This document shows positions 17,120-26,469 of a stretch of 64,000 nucleotides of DNA, piece after piece. Origin of the DNA: an uncultured Acidobacteriia bacterium (lineage in GTDB: Bacteria; Acidobacteriota; Terriglobia; Bryobacterales; Bryobacteraceae). The translations under genes and the position numbers were made by a program. The notes below the pieces were generated by a model. The model ran no database searches, was not told the DNA's origin, and saw only the letters and a list, made by a program, of their open reading frames with translations. The stretch is taken from contig CAIQWJ010000005.1 in the NCBI GenBank assembly GCA_903875575.1, positions 1 to 64,000 on the forward strand. The letters are read 5' to 3'. The stretch's first letter is position 1. Each line of letters opens with the position of its first letter.

Positions 17120-18367
17120 TCAGCTCAGCAGTTTTCCCTGACGCAGGTAGGCCGGCACGTCAAGTTCATCGTCAAAAGTATGTCCGCCGTGGGCGGAACC
17201 AGCGTGACCCGCAGCGGCAGCCATTGCCATTTCGGGCTCAGGTTCCGGTTCCGGTTCCACGAAGCGTGGCTCCTGCGCCACAGGCTCGGGGGCTGTATTT
17301 AAAGCCGCAGGAGTACCCGCAGGCAGAGGTTCTCTGGGCGAGAAAAAGGCTTCCGCAGGCAACGCTTCAATGGCGGGTTCGCGTTCGGGTGGTGGCGCTG
17401 GAGGAAAGCCAGTCGCAATTACTGTTACCCTGACTTCCTCACCCAATCCCGCCTTTTCAATTACGCCAAAACTCAGATGGGTATCGAAAGAACCGCAGGC
17501 GTCGCGAATCAGCGAGCAGGCCTCATTCATTTCGTGCAGCCCGATTTCCCTGGATGCCGTGATATTCATCAACACCTGCTGCGCGCCGCGAATTTTCGTA
17601 TCTTCCAGCAGGGGCGAGTTAATCGCCGCACGCGCCGCTTCCACAGCCGCCTCTTCACCGGCAGCCGATGCCCGGCCGATCAGCGCGTGTCCCATGCCCT
17701 GAATTGCCGCCCGAATATCGGAAAAATCGAGACTGATTAAGCCCGGAGTCAGGATGATTTCGCTGATCCCTTCCACGGCCTGTCGCAGAACCTCATCGGC
17801 CAGACGGAAAGCCTGTTTCATGCCGGTGCCGCGCGGCGCGATCTGCAGCAGCCGTTCGTTCGGAATGGTGGTGAGAATGTCGGCGGATTCGGCGAGGTCG
17901 TCCACGCTGATGCCCGCCTGCCGCATGCGTTTCGCGCCTTCAAAAGCGAATGGGGTGGTCACAATGGCGATGGTGAGCGCGTCGAGCGACTTCGCGAGCG
18001 AGGCCACCACAGGGGCGGCACCCGCGCCCGTGCCGCCGCCGAGTCCGGCGGTCACAAATACCAGGTCCGCGCCTTCCAGAATGCCGAGAATGCGCTCGGT
18101 GTCTTCAAGGGCTGACCGGCGGCCGATTTCCGGATTGGACCCGGCGCCCAGGCCCCCGGTGATCTTCTGGCCAATCTGAATCCTGTTAGGAACGCACGAT
18201 GCTTCAAGAGCCTGCGAGTCCGTATTCATGACGTAGAACTCCACGCCTTCGAGACCCGCTTCAAACATGCGGCCGACGGCATTCGAGCCGCCGCCGCCGA
18301 CGCCAATGACCTTAATCCGCGCGCCGCGCCGGATTTCATCCTGTATTTCGTATTTGAATATATCCAT
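17120..18367 (-). CDS. ftsZ: Cell division protein FtsZ
   Basis: Tubulin-like GTPase that forms the Z ring. The N-terminal nucleotide-binding block is IGVGGGGSNAVGRM (residues 21-34), the tubulin signature GGGTGAG is at 110-116, and the T7-loop region follows. A Pro/Glu-rich linker of about 75 residues (325-400) leads to the conserved tail DELDVPAYLRQGK that binds FtsA. Its 415-residue length is slightly above average because of the linker. It is the last gene of the dcw cluster, 15 bases after ftsA, with AAGGGGA as ribosome site. Confidence 0.98.
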   Translation of the reverse strand: MDIFKYEIQDEIRRGARIKVIGVGGGGSNAVGRMFEAGLEGVEFYVMNTDSQALEASCVPNRIQIGQKITGGLGAGSNPEIGRRSALEDTERILGILEGADLVFVTAGLGGGTGAGAAPVVASLAKSLDALTIAIVTTPFAFEGAKRMRQAGISVDDLAESADILTTIPNERLLQIAPRGTGMKQAFRLADEVLRQAVEGISEIILTPGLISLDFSDIRAAIQGMGHALIGRASAAGEEAAVEAARAAINSPLLEDTKIRGAQQVLMNITASREIGLHEMNEACSLIRDACGSFDTHLSFGVIEKAGLGEEVRVTVIATGFPPAPPPEREPAIEALPAEAFFSPREPLPAGTPAALNTAPEPVAQEPRFVEPEPEPEPEMAMAAAAGHAGSAHGGHTFDDELDVPAYLRQGKLLS

Positions 18368-18382
18368 TTCGCTGGTCCCCTT

Positions 18383-19585
18383 TTACCTGAGAATACGACC
18401 GAGAAAACCTGTGGAGCGCCGCTCCACGTCTACATTTGCCCTGAGCCGGGCGGCATACATGGAAAGACCGGCAGCCGTGGTCCACGCCGGATCTCTCAGT
18501 TCCACCGGAAGATCCCGGTAGCCCTGCGTCAAGCCGATTCTCGCGGGCCGCTCCAGAATCTGTTCCGCTACATCGCAGATGCCGGGCAGAAGAGCACCCG
18601 CGCCGGTGATGACCAGGCCATTGGAAAGCGCGGGATAGAGACCGGCTGCCGTCAGTTCCTCTTTCACCTTGATAAACAGTTCCTGCGTCCGCGATTCCAG
18701 AATGCGATTAATCAGCACACGCGGCACTTCACGAGACTCCCGGCCTGCCTCGTCACGGAAGGGCAATTCCACCACACTGTTCTCCGCTGTTCCCGCGGCA
18801 ATGGCGCTGCCGAATTCCTCTTTGACCAGCGCACCGTCTTCGAGCGGCACGTGCAGCGCAAATGCGACGTCGCGGGAGAAATGATCGCCGCAGATTTTGA
18901 TGGTCGTCGCCAGTTGCACCGATTCGCCGAAGTAGCAGACGAGTTCCGTCGAGTGAGCGCCGATATCCACCACAACGATGCCGCCTTCGCGCTCTTCCGG
19001 CAACACGCTGGCATAGCAGGATGCGATAGGTTCAAACACCGTTTCATCCACCACCAGGTGCGCCAGATTGACCGCGGCAATCAGAGAGGCATGTTCATGC
19101 GAGGAGACCGTCACCAGATGGGCGTTGGCAACCAGGCGGGTTGCCCACATCTGGCGGGGGTCCTGACAATCCTGCTGATCGTCCACCACAAAAGCCTGCG
19201 GCAGAACGTGCAGGATCATGCGATCTTCCGGCAGGCGAACGTTGGCCGCCAGTTCCATGGCTTTATCGACGTCGCGTTTCTCGATTTCACGGGGCCGGAT
19301 GTCGACGCGTCCGGCGTTGCTCGCACCGATGACGGTGAACCCACCGACGCCGGCGAGGATGGTTTCCACGTGAACGCCCGCCATTGCCTCTGCCTGCTCC
19401 ACGGCGGCCAGAATGCTTTTCGAAACAGCCTGCTGGTTGACGATGCGGCTCTTCGCCCAGCCTTCAGATGGTGCGCAGCCACAGGCGAGAAAACGCAGCC
19501 TGCCTTCCTCCACTATCCCGACGATCACACGCGTGTAGCTGCTGCCTGCGTCAACGCCTGTCGCGAGTATTGGTTTCGTTGTCAT
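18383..19585 (-). CDS. ftsA: Cell division protein FtsA
   Basis: Actin-like ATPase that tethers FtsZ to the membrane. ATP-binding segments are seen in GVDAGSSYTRVIVGIVEEG at the N-terminus and VVVDIGAHSTELVCYF in the middle, with the adenosine block NGLVITGAGALLPGI near the end. The last residues STGFLGRILR form the short amphipathic membrane-targeting helix. It is 400 residues long and sits 24 bases after ftsQ and just before ftsZ, as expected. Confidence 0.96.
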   Translation of the reverse strand: MTTKPILATGVDAGSSYTRVIVGIVEEGRLRFLACGCAPSEGWAKSRIVNQQAVSKSILAAVEQAEAMAGVHVETILAGVGGFTVIGASNAGRVDIRPREIEKRDVDKAMELAANVRLPEDRMILHVLPQAFVVDDQQDCQDPRQMWATRLVANAHLVTVSSHEHASLIAAVNLAHLVVDETVFEPIASCYASVLPEEREGGIVVVDIGAHSTELVCYFGESVQLATTIKICGDHFSRDVAFALHVPLEDGALVKEEFGSAIAAGTAENSVVELPFRDEAGRESREVPRVLINRILESRTQELFIKVKEELTAAGLYPALSNGLVITGAGALLPGICDVAEQILERPARIGLTQGYRDLPVELRDPAWTTAAGLSMYAARLRANVDVERRSTGFLGRILR

Positions 19586-19609
19586 GCTTATCCTTAAAAA
19601 ACGAACTGC

Positions 19610-20401
19610 CTATCGCACCAAAATCCTGTCATCCAGCCGGAGGTCGAACACGGCGGAATCGGAATCCTGCCGCATCTCCCGGTAATGATTCATGAAGTTC
19701 TGGTATCGCGAGCGAAAATGCTGATCGCCCAGCCAGAGTTCCACGGCGTGACCATTTGCCGCAGTCACAATGCGCATGTCTTCCACCGTGGCCGCGTTGA
19801 TTTCCGAAATCTCTTTCGCCTGCGGCCCCAGATCGGCCAGCAGATGCTGCATGGCTTCCACGCGCTTCTGGCGCTCGGGTTCGGACTGATCTTCCGTAAT
19901 GCCACTGAGCACCGGGAGCGGAAAACGCGTTCGCGGCGGCAACGTGAGAAGAACTCCCTGATCGTCAATCAGCGCCAGCCAGTGGCGGTTGGAGCCACCG
20001 ATGGGCAGACTCGCAAAGGCCACAGGCACGCGCTCCGCAATGGTAATGGAAATCCGGTTGGGCCAGATCCGCATCACCGAGGCTTCCCGCACCCAGTCTA
20101 CGGCCAGCAAATGCCGGCGGCGCTCAGCCAGCGGAATATCGAACACGCTCTTGCCAGCATCCTGCGCGAATATACCCTGAATGCGCGCCATATTCGAATG
20201 CACCGCGCCATGCACTTCGATATCCGCGCAGGAAACCGCGCGGGGATCGCAATGCAGCGCGAAACGCGAATCGCTCAGCATGAACGAGTGGACTTCAATA
20301 CCGCCAAACGCCAGTCCGGCGCACAACCCGGCCCACAGGACGATGCGCCCCGCCAGGCTCCAGCTGAATTTCGGTGCTTTCGGTTCGGGTGGCTTTGGCA
20401 T
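19610..20401 (-). CDS. ftsQ: Cell division protein FtsQ
   Basis: Bitopic divisome protein of 263 residues. A short cytoplasmic N-terminus is followed by one membrane segment (about 16-38). The POTRA domain runs from ADIEVHGAVHSNMARI through VDWVREASVMRIWPNRISIT and is followed by the FtsQ domain ending LRLDDRILVR. It bridges FtsL and FtsB to late division proteins. It lies 8 bases after murC; the murB and ddl genes that often sit in this gap are missing. Confidence 0.93.
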   Translation of the reverse strand: MPKPPEPKAPKFSWSLAGRIVLWAGLCAGLAFGGIEVHSFMLSDSRFALHCDPRAVSCADIEVHGAVHSNMARIQGIFAQDAGKSVFDIPLAERRRHLLAVDWVREASVMRIWPNRISITIAERVPVAFASLPIGGSNRHWLALIDDQGVLLTLPPRTRFPLPVLSGITEDQSEPERQKRVEAMQHLLADLGPQAKEISEINAATVEDMRIVTAANGHAVELWLGDQHFRSRYQNFMNHYREMRQDSDSAVFDLRLDDRILVR

Positions 20402-20409
20402 AGTTCTCT

Positions 20410-21783
20410 CTAGCGCGGCAGGCTCTCCAGAATTTTCTCACCCAGTTGCGACACGCTTCCGGCGCCGAGCGTTACGATCAGATCGCCAGGCTTCACGCCG
20501 CGTACAACTTCCGTCACGCCGGCATCGTTGCCGCCGGCGTAGACAACGTCGCGCTGTCCGAACTCACGCATGCGGTCCGCCAGAGCCTGCGAGTTCACGC
20601 CCTCAATGGGCTTTTCCGAAGCGGCATAGATATCCAGCAATACGACGCGATCCGCCGAGTGGAACGCGCGCGCAAACTCATCCATCAGATGCATGGTACG
20701 GGTGTAGCGATGGGGCTGAAACAGGACGTGAACGCGGCCCGCGCAGCAGGAGCGCGCCGCCGCCAGAGTCGCCAGAATCTCCGTGGGATGGTGACCGTAA
20801 TCGTCCACCACGCGAACGCCGTTCACTTCACCCTTGATTTCGAAACGGCGCCCCACGCCGGCGAACTTCGCGAGGCCTTCGCGCGCCGCGTCCGGCGTCA
20901 TGCCGAGTTCCAGGGCTACCGCCACCGCAGCTGTGGCGTTCAGAACATTGTGCGCACCAGGGCTGTTGATGCGGAAGGTTCCCAGATCCGCCGTACGGGT
21001 TCGCAGACGGAAGCTGCTGCCCATGCCTTCCACCTCGACATCAAATGGCTGGTAGTCGGCCTGAGAGCTCCTGCCGTACGTTACTTTGCGGCGACGGATG
21101 GCGGGCAGGATGGCCTGCACGTTTTCGTCATCGAGGCACACAATCGCCGCGCCATAGAAAGGCACCTTGTTGACGAACTCGGTGAAGGCGTCGCGGATGG
21201 CCTGAATATCGGCATAGTGGTCCAGATGTTCGCGGTCGATATTGGTAACCACGGCCAGGATTGGCGAAAGGCGCAGAAACGAGCCGTCACTTTCGTCGGA
21301 CTCCACCACGAGGAACTCACTAAGGCCCACGCGCGCGTTGGAGCCGCCCATGGTGGCGGCTTTACCGCCCACAACAACGGTGGGATCCATGCCTGCGTGG
21401 CTCAGGATAGCGGCGACGATGGAGGTCGTCGTGGTCTTGCCGTGACTCCCGGCGATGGCGATGCCGTATTTCAGCCGCATCAGTTCGGCGAGCAGTTCGC
21501 CGCGCGGGATGACCGGGATGCCGAGCCGCCGGGCTTCCTGGACTTCCGGATTCGCTTCGTTCACCGCGGAACTGACCACCAGGGCCTTCGCGCCGCCAAG
21601 ATTCTTCGCGTCGTGGCCTTCAAAAACCGTCGCACCCAGTGTCGCCAGGCGATCCGTGGTGGGCGACAGCTTCAGATCCGATCCGGAGATCGTGTAGCCG
21701 AGGTTCAGCAGCACTTCGGCGATGCCGCTCATGCCGATGCCGCCGATTCCCGCGAAATGAAGATGTTGCCGAGAAAAAAACAT
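20410..21783 (-). CDS. murC: UDP-N-acetylmuramate-L-alanine ligase MurC
   Basis: First amino-acid ligase of the peptidoglycan stem. [20 protein letters not shown] is the N-terminal UDP-binding block, [13 protein letters not shown] the ATP P-loop near residue 115, and [12 protein letters not shown] the conserved C-terminal motif. At 457 residues it is full length. It starts nine bases after murG, inside the minus-strand dcw operon. Confidence 0.97.
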   Translation of the reverse strand: MFFSRQHLHFAGIGGIGMSGIAEVLLNLGYTISGSDLKLSPTTDRLATLGATVFEGHDAKNLGGAKALVVSSAVNEANPEVQEARRLGIPVIPRGELLAELMRLKYGIAIAGSHGKTTTTSIVAAILSHAGMDPTVVVGGKAATMGGSNARVGLSEFLVVESDESDGSFLRLSPILAVVTNIDREHLDHYADIQAIRDAFTEFVNKVPFYGAAIVCLDDENVQAILPAIRRRKVTYGRSSQADYQPFDVEVEGMGSSFRLRTRTADLGTFRINSPGAHNVLNATAAVAVALELGMTPDAAREGLAKFAGVGRRFEIKGEVNGVRVVDDYGHHPTEILATLAAARSCCAGRVHVLFQPHRYTRTMHLMDEFARAFHSADRVVLLDIYAASEKPIEGVNSQALADRMREFGQRDVVYAGGNDAGVTEVVRGVKPGDLIVTLGAGSVSQLGEKILESLPR

Positions 21784-21792
21784 TTTGAATAA

Positions 21793-22902
21793 CTATTGTT
21801 TCGGTCCGGGACCCGTGCTGTCAACGTTTTTCGACGCTTTTGCCGCTTCCGCCATGAGTATTTCCGCCGCACGCCGCGCGGAGCCGGGCTTTGCCAGCGC
21901 GCGAGCCGCATTTCTCATCTCACGCAGTCGTTCCGGGGCTGCCGCAAGGTTACCCGCAATCTCAAAAAAACGTTCGCCAGTCCAGTCTTTGTCGCTGGAG
22001 AGCACCGCGGCACCGGCCCGCTGCAGAACTTCGGCATTCTTCGTCTGGTGATCGTCCGCAGCAAAGGGAAATGGCACCAAAACGGACGGTTTCCCCGCCG
22101 CGGCGAGTTCCGAAACGGCTCCAGCGCCGGAGCGGCAGACGATCAGGTCGGCCTGGGCGAAAGCCGCGGGCATGTCGTTGATGAACGGGACCACATCTCC
22201 CGGCAGGCCAGAGGCTGCAAAATCCCGCTTCAGTTCTTCATACATGGGAATACCCGTCTGGAGCAAAAAGCGCACGGGCAAACCGGATTCGCGAAACCGC
22301 GGCCAACTTGCGCGTGCCGCCTCATTGAGCGTTCGCGAGCCCTGGCTGCCGCCGGTGATCAAGACCGTAAACTCACCCGCTGGTTGCCTTGCGGGGATTG
22401 CGAAGAACTCGTCGCGTACCGGCAGGCCCGTGAGTTCCGTGCGGTCCTTCGGGAAGAAACGCCGGGTTTCTTCGAAGCTGATCAGAGCGCGTCGCACCCA
22501 ACGGGAGATCCAGCGATTGGTAGCGCCGGGAACGGCGTTCGGCTCCATCACGACGACGGGCACGCCCCGAACCAGGGCGGCAAGGACCGGCGGTCCGGCC
22601 ACGTAGCCCCCCATGCTGAAAACGGCGGCCGGGTGCAGTCGTCCGAATTCACGCCACTGGCCGACTGTTTCGGCGAGGAGCCGCCAAAGACTCATCAGTC
22701 TGGTCAATACGCCGAGGTTCTTCATGCCGCCCACCCGGATTTTGTCGAGCCGAAAGCCGGCGGCGGGCACAAGGCGGGACTCCACGCCGCGATCCGTTCC
22801 GACGAAGCGCGCTTCGTGGCCGGCGCGCGTCAGTTCGCGCGCCACGGCAATCGCCGGGATGACGTGTCCTCCTGTGCCTCCGCCTGCCATGACAAAAATC
22901 AC
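21793..22902 (-). CDS. murG: UDP-GlcNAc:lipid I GlcNAc transferase MurG
   Basis: Makes lipid II from lipid I at the inner face of the membrane (GT28). MAGGGTGGHVIPAIAVAREL forms the first glycine loop, and ITGGSQGSRTLNEA the second. The UDP-GlcNAc site reads VCRSGAGAVSELAAAGKPS. At 369 residues it is normal. Its start overlaps the ftsW stop by four bases (ATGA), so translation is coupled. Confidence 0.97.
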   Translation of the reverse strand: MIFVMAGGGTGGHVIPAIAVARELTRAGHEARFVGTDRGVESRLVPAAGFRLDKIRVGGMKNLGVLTRLMSLWRLLAETVGQWREFGRLHPAAVFSMGGYVAGPPVLAALVRGVPVVVMEPNAVPGATNRWISRWVRRALISFEETRRFFPKDRTELTGLPVRDEFFAIPARQPAGEFTVLITGGSQGSRTLNEAARASWPRFRESGLPVRFLLQTGIPMYEELKRDFAASGLPGDVVPFINDMPAAFAQADLIVCRSGAGAVSELAAAGKPSVLVPFPFAADDHQTKNAEVLQRAGAAVLSSDKDWTGERFFEIAGNLAAAPERLREMRNAARALAKPGSARRAAEILMAEAAKASKNVDSTGPGPKQ

Positions 22903-24035
22903 CCCGCCTGCTCCGAAACATTCATGAGAATGCCGAGCGAAGCCAGCGTGACCAGCAGCGAGCTGCCGCCGAAGCTGATCATCGGCAGCGGGAAGCCCTT
23001 GGTGGGAATAATTCCAAGGACTACGCTGATATTGAAAAAAGCCTGAACCACGAGCAAAGTCGTGATGCCGAGAGCGAGATAACGCCCGAACTCATCCTGC
23101 ACCAGAACTGTCGCGCGAATTCCGCGCCAAAGGATAACCACGAAACCCAGCAGCACCCCGACCGTGCCGAATAAACCCCATTCTTCGCCGATGATGGCGT
23201 AGATCGTGTCTGTGTGTGCCTCGGGCAGATATGCCAGTTTTTGCCGGCTCTGCATCAGCCCGACACCCATAGGGCCACCCGAACCGACCGCGATTTTCGC
23301 CTGATCCTGCTGATAGCTGGTATCGTGCGTGGTGGCAGATTTCTCCATTCGCGCGGCGATCCAGCCATGCCTGTCGAATTTGGCCATGCGCGTCCCTTTC
23401 GGATCGACAAATGTAATGACGCGGCGCAGGCGGTAGGGTCTTTGCCAGACCGCGCCGATGCCGACCAGCAGGCCCAGCAGCGCGGCAACCATGATGTAGC
23501 GTTTCTCTAAGCCCGCAACAAAGAACACCACGGCGGCGGTCAGGACCAGAACGATCGCAGTGCCCAGATCCGCCAGCACCACTGCGAAGGTGAGGAACCC
23601 GACCGCGAGAATCGCGGGGAGCAGCGTATAGCGGCTGTTGAGGGCGCGTGAGCGGAGCGCGATGAAGTACGCGAGGAAGATCACCAGCGCGGGTTTGGCG
23701 AACTCCGACGGCTGGAGCCCGATGAACTTGATGCGGATCCAGCGGTGCTGCGCGGGATCGGCAAAATAGACCACCACCAGCATGACGATAATCAGCGCCA
23801 TCGCAGTGAATGCCACTTCCGGCGTCTGCAGCCTGCGGTAATGAAACTTCTTAAAGAACAACATCAGCGGGATGGAGAGGGCGACCCAGACGAGTTGGCG
23901 GACCGCGTAGTAATAACTGGAGCCTTTGGCGGTCTCCGCCGTCACGCTCGACGCGCTGTAAACCATCAGGGTGCCGAAGAGCACCATCAGGATCACCGTG
24001 ATGAAAAGAATTCTATCCGTTCTAAGCCGCTGCAT
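22899..24035 (-). CDS. ftsW: Peptidoglycan polymerase FtsW (SEDS)
   Basis: SEDS-family lipid II polymerase of the divisome with about ten membrane segments, 378 residues. Family landmarks are the N-terminal GTLMVYSASS, the QPSEFAKPALVIFLAYF block with the catalytic-region residues, and the C-terminal MGVGLMQSRQKLAYLPEAHTD followed by GIIPTKGFPLPMISFGGSS. The partner transpeptidase is encoded by ftsI in the same cluster. It overlaps the end of murD by 14 bases. Confidence 0.96.
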   Translation of the reverse strand: MQRLRTDRILFITVILMVLFGTLMVYSASSVTAETAKGSSYYYAVRQLVWVALSIPLMLFFKKFHYRRLQTPEVAFTAMALIIVMLVVVYFADPAQHRWIRIKFIGLQPSEFAKPALVIFLAYFIALRSRALNSRYTLLPAILAVGFLTFAVVLADLGTAIVLVLTAAVVFFVAGLEKRYIMVAALLGLLVGIGAVWQRPYRLRRVITFVDPKGTRMAKFDRHGWIAARMEKSATTHDTSYQQDQAKIAVGSGGPMGVGLMQSRQKLAYLPEAHTDTIYAIIGEEWGLFGTVGVLLGFVVILWRGIRATVLVQDEFGRYLALGITTLLVVQAFFNISVVLGIIPTKGFPLPMISFGGSSLLVTLASLGILMNVSEQAG

Positions 24036-25314
24036 TTTTCAGGTCCTTCACCAGCTGTTTGAAAGTTCGTCCGCGCTCTTCGTAATTCCGGAACTGGTCA
24101 AAACTGGAGCAGGCGGGCGCGAGCAGTACCGTATCACCGGGATGGGCGGCGGCACCGGCCTCAGCAACCGCGCGGGCCAGGGTGTCGCAGGGGATCAGCT
24201 TCACCGCGCCATCGAGATGGGATTTGATCTTCTCCGCGGCGGTGCCGATCAGCAGGACGGCGCGCGCTTTCTGCCGGAGTTTTTCCCGCATCAGCCGGTA
24301 GTCGCTGCCTTTGTCCGTACCGCCAAGGATCACCCAGAGGCCGCCGGGAAAGGAGTCAATCGCTTTCATCGCGGCGTCCACGCTGGTGGCTTTGGAATCG
24401 TTGTAGTAGCGCACTCCGTGAATTTCCGCGGTAAATTCCAGGCGATGTTCCACCGCGTGAAAGCTGCTGACCGCGGCTGCAATCGCCGGAACCGAAACAC
24501 CGGCAAGCCGCGCAATATGGGCCGCCGCCAGAACGTTTTCAGCGTTGTGACTGCCAGGGATCGGAATCGCGGAGAGCGGCATCAGCGGAGTTTCGTCGTC
24601 CAGCCAGACATGGTCCTTCCGGATATCTTCGCGGCTGAACCAGATCTTCTCCGCCACAGTCAGTTCGGCGTACGATCTGCAGATCTCGCTGCCATGGTTG
24701 AGCACCGCATAGCTGCCGGGCAACTGCATGCGGAACAGGTTGCCTTTTGCCGCGACATAGTTCTCCATGGTGCGGTGGCGGTCCAGATGGTTCTGGGTGA
24801 CGTTCAGACAGACGCCAATATGCGCCCGGAACGTGTGCGCGGTCTCCAGCTGAAAACTGGAGAGTTCCAAAACGTTCCACTGATCGTCCCTTGAGTTCTC
24901 CGTCATGGCAATCACGGGGGTTCCAATATTGCCACCCACCTGCGCCGATACTCCAGACGATCGGAGTATGTGACCTACCAGCGAAGTGGTGGTCGTCTTG
25001 CCGTTGGACCCGGTAATGCCAATCGTCTTCCCGCGAAGAAACGGCGCGGCCAGTTCGATCTCCCCGATGACATTCACGCCACGCATGCGGGCCTTTTGCA
25101 ACGGTTCCAGATCTGCCGGTACGCCAGGTGAAAGCACGATGAGGTCCCAGGCTTCGGCGAACAGTTCTTCGGATTGCAGGCGAAAACCCGGCAGTGTGAG
25201 CGGTTTGATATCCGTCGTGGTGACGTCGCTGCCGTGCGCGCGCAGGAAGGCGGCCGAGGCTTGCCCCGACTTCTCCATCCCCACCACCAGAGCTTTGAGA
25301 CCTTGCAGTTTCAT
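24022..25314 (-). CDS. murD: UDP-N-acetylmuramoyl-L-alanine-D-glutamate ligase MurD
   Basis: Adds D-Glu to UDP-MurNAc-L-Ala. The N-terminal Rossmann-like domain begins KALVVGMEKSGQASAAFL, the P-loop reads GITGSNGKTTTTSL near residue 115, and YNDSKATSVDAAMKAIDSF is the MurD-specific C-terminal motif. It has 430 residues. It follows mraY with a three-base gap and overlaps ftsW. Confidence 0.97.
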   Translation of the reverse strand: MKLQGLKALVVGMEKSGQASAAFLRAHGSDVTTTDIKPLTLPGFRLQSEELFAEAWDLIVLSPGVPADLEPLQKARMRGVNVIGEIELAAPFLRGKTIGITGSNGKTTTTSLVGHILRSSGVSAQVGGNIGTPVIAMTENSRDDQWNVLELSSFQLETAHTFRAHIGVCLNVTQNHLDRHRTMENYVAAKGNLFRMQLPGSYAVLNHGSEICRSYAELTVAEKIWFSREDIRKDHVWLDDETPLMPLSAIPIPGSHNAENVLAAAHIARLAGVSVPAIAAAVSSFHAVEHRLEFTAEIHGVRYYNDSKATSVDAAMKAIDSFPGGLWVILGGTDKGSDYRLMREKLRQKARAVLLIGTAAEKIKSHLDGAVKLIPCDTLARAVAEAGAAAHPGDTVLLAPACSSFDQFRNYEERGRTFKQLVKDLKNAAA

Positions 25315-25317
25315 TCG

Positions 25318-26451
25318 TTATCTCAGTTTGAGCGTCGTCAGGGCGAACAGCGCGAGCACCAGCCCCGCAATCCAGAAGCGCGCGATAATCTTCGATTCCT
25401 GCCAGCCCAGCGCTTCGAAATGATGGTGAATCGGCGCCATCTTGAAGATGCGTTTCTTACGCAGCTTGTAGCTGCCCACCTGAAGGATGACGCTGACCAG
25501 TTCGATCACGAAGACACCCGCGACAAACAGGAGCAGGATCTCCTGCTTGATGAGAATCGCAACAACGCCGATCGCGCCACCCATGGAAAGCGAGCCGACG
25601 TCGCCCATGAAGATGTCCGCGGGATGCGAATTCCACCACAGGAAGCCGAGACTCGCGCCTGTCAGCGAGCCGCAAAAGATGGTCAGTTCAGCAGTGTGAG
25701 TGTTGCGAACGATCTGCAGATACTGAGACAGTTCGCGATGGCCGCCCAGGAAGGCGAGGACAGTCAGGGCGCTGCCGGCAATCACCATCAGTCCTGCCGC
25801 CAGCCCATCCAGACCGTCCGTCACGTTGACCGCGTTACTCGAGCCCACCACTACAAACACGACGAAAAGATAGAACGGCAGGAACGCCAGTGCGTAGGTA
25901 TATGGGTTCCCCATCAGAGAATGAATCAGCAGATCGGGACGGAACTGCTTGATGAATGGCACGTTCAGCGTGGTCGTGTACAGGTTTTTATAACGCATGA
26001 AACCGAGTACACAGGTAATCAGTGCCGCCACCACTAACTGCATCGCGAATTTTTGTTTCGCGGTCAACCCGAGATTTCGTTTGTTGCTGACCTTGGCATA
26101 ATCGTCAATAAACCCGATCACGCCGAATCCGACAAAACCGAAGAGCGCGATCCACACATACACGTTCGTAAGATTGGCCCACAGCAGCGTGGGTCCGATG
26201 GTGCTCACCATGATCAGCAGGCCGCCCATGGTGGGGGTACCGGCTTTTTTGTGATGCGACTGCGGGCCGTCTTCGCGAATGCTCTGGCCAAAATGAAGCT
26301 CGCGCAGTCTGCGGATCATCCACGGACCCAGCAGCACGCAAAGAAACAGCGACGTGAGGCTGGCGAACATGGTCCGCGCCGTCACGTATTCGAAGACGCG
26401 AAACGGCGAGATCACCGAGTGCAGCTTTTCGTAGAGGAGCCAATAGAGCAT
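25318..26451 (-). CDS. mraY: Phospho-MurNAc-pentapeptide transferase MraY
   Basis: Forms lipid I by moving phospho-MurNAc-pentapeptide onto undecaprenyl phosphate. It is a ten-helix membrane enzyme of 377 residues. The conserved loops are KKAGTPTMGGLLIM, the aspartate pair in GFIDDYAKVSNKRN, NAVNVTDGLDGLAAGL and the C-terminal PIHHHFEALGWQESKI, which holds the HHH motif. It lies 18 bases after murF. Confidence 0.98.
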   Translation of the reverse strand: MLYWLLYEKLHSVISPFRVFEYVTARTMFASLTSLFLCVLLGPWMIRRLRELHFGQSIREDGPQSHHKKAGTPTMGGLLIMVSTIGPTLLWANLTNVYVWIALFGFVGFGVIGFIDDYAKVSNKRNLGLTAKQKFAMQLVVAALITCVLGFMRYKNLYTTTLNVPFIKQFRPDLLIHSLMGNPYTYALAFLPFYLFVVFVVVGSSNAVNVTDGLDGLAAGLMVIAGSALTVLAFLGGHRELSQYLQIVRNTHTAELTIFCGSLTGASLGFLWWNSHPADIFMGDVGSLSMGGAIGVVAILIKQEILLLFVAGVFVIELVSVILQVGSYKLRKKRIFKMAPIHHHFEALGWQESKIIARFWIAGLVLALFALTTLKLR

Positions 26452-26469
26452 CTGGTGTTTCTTGTTTCC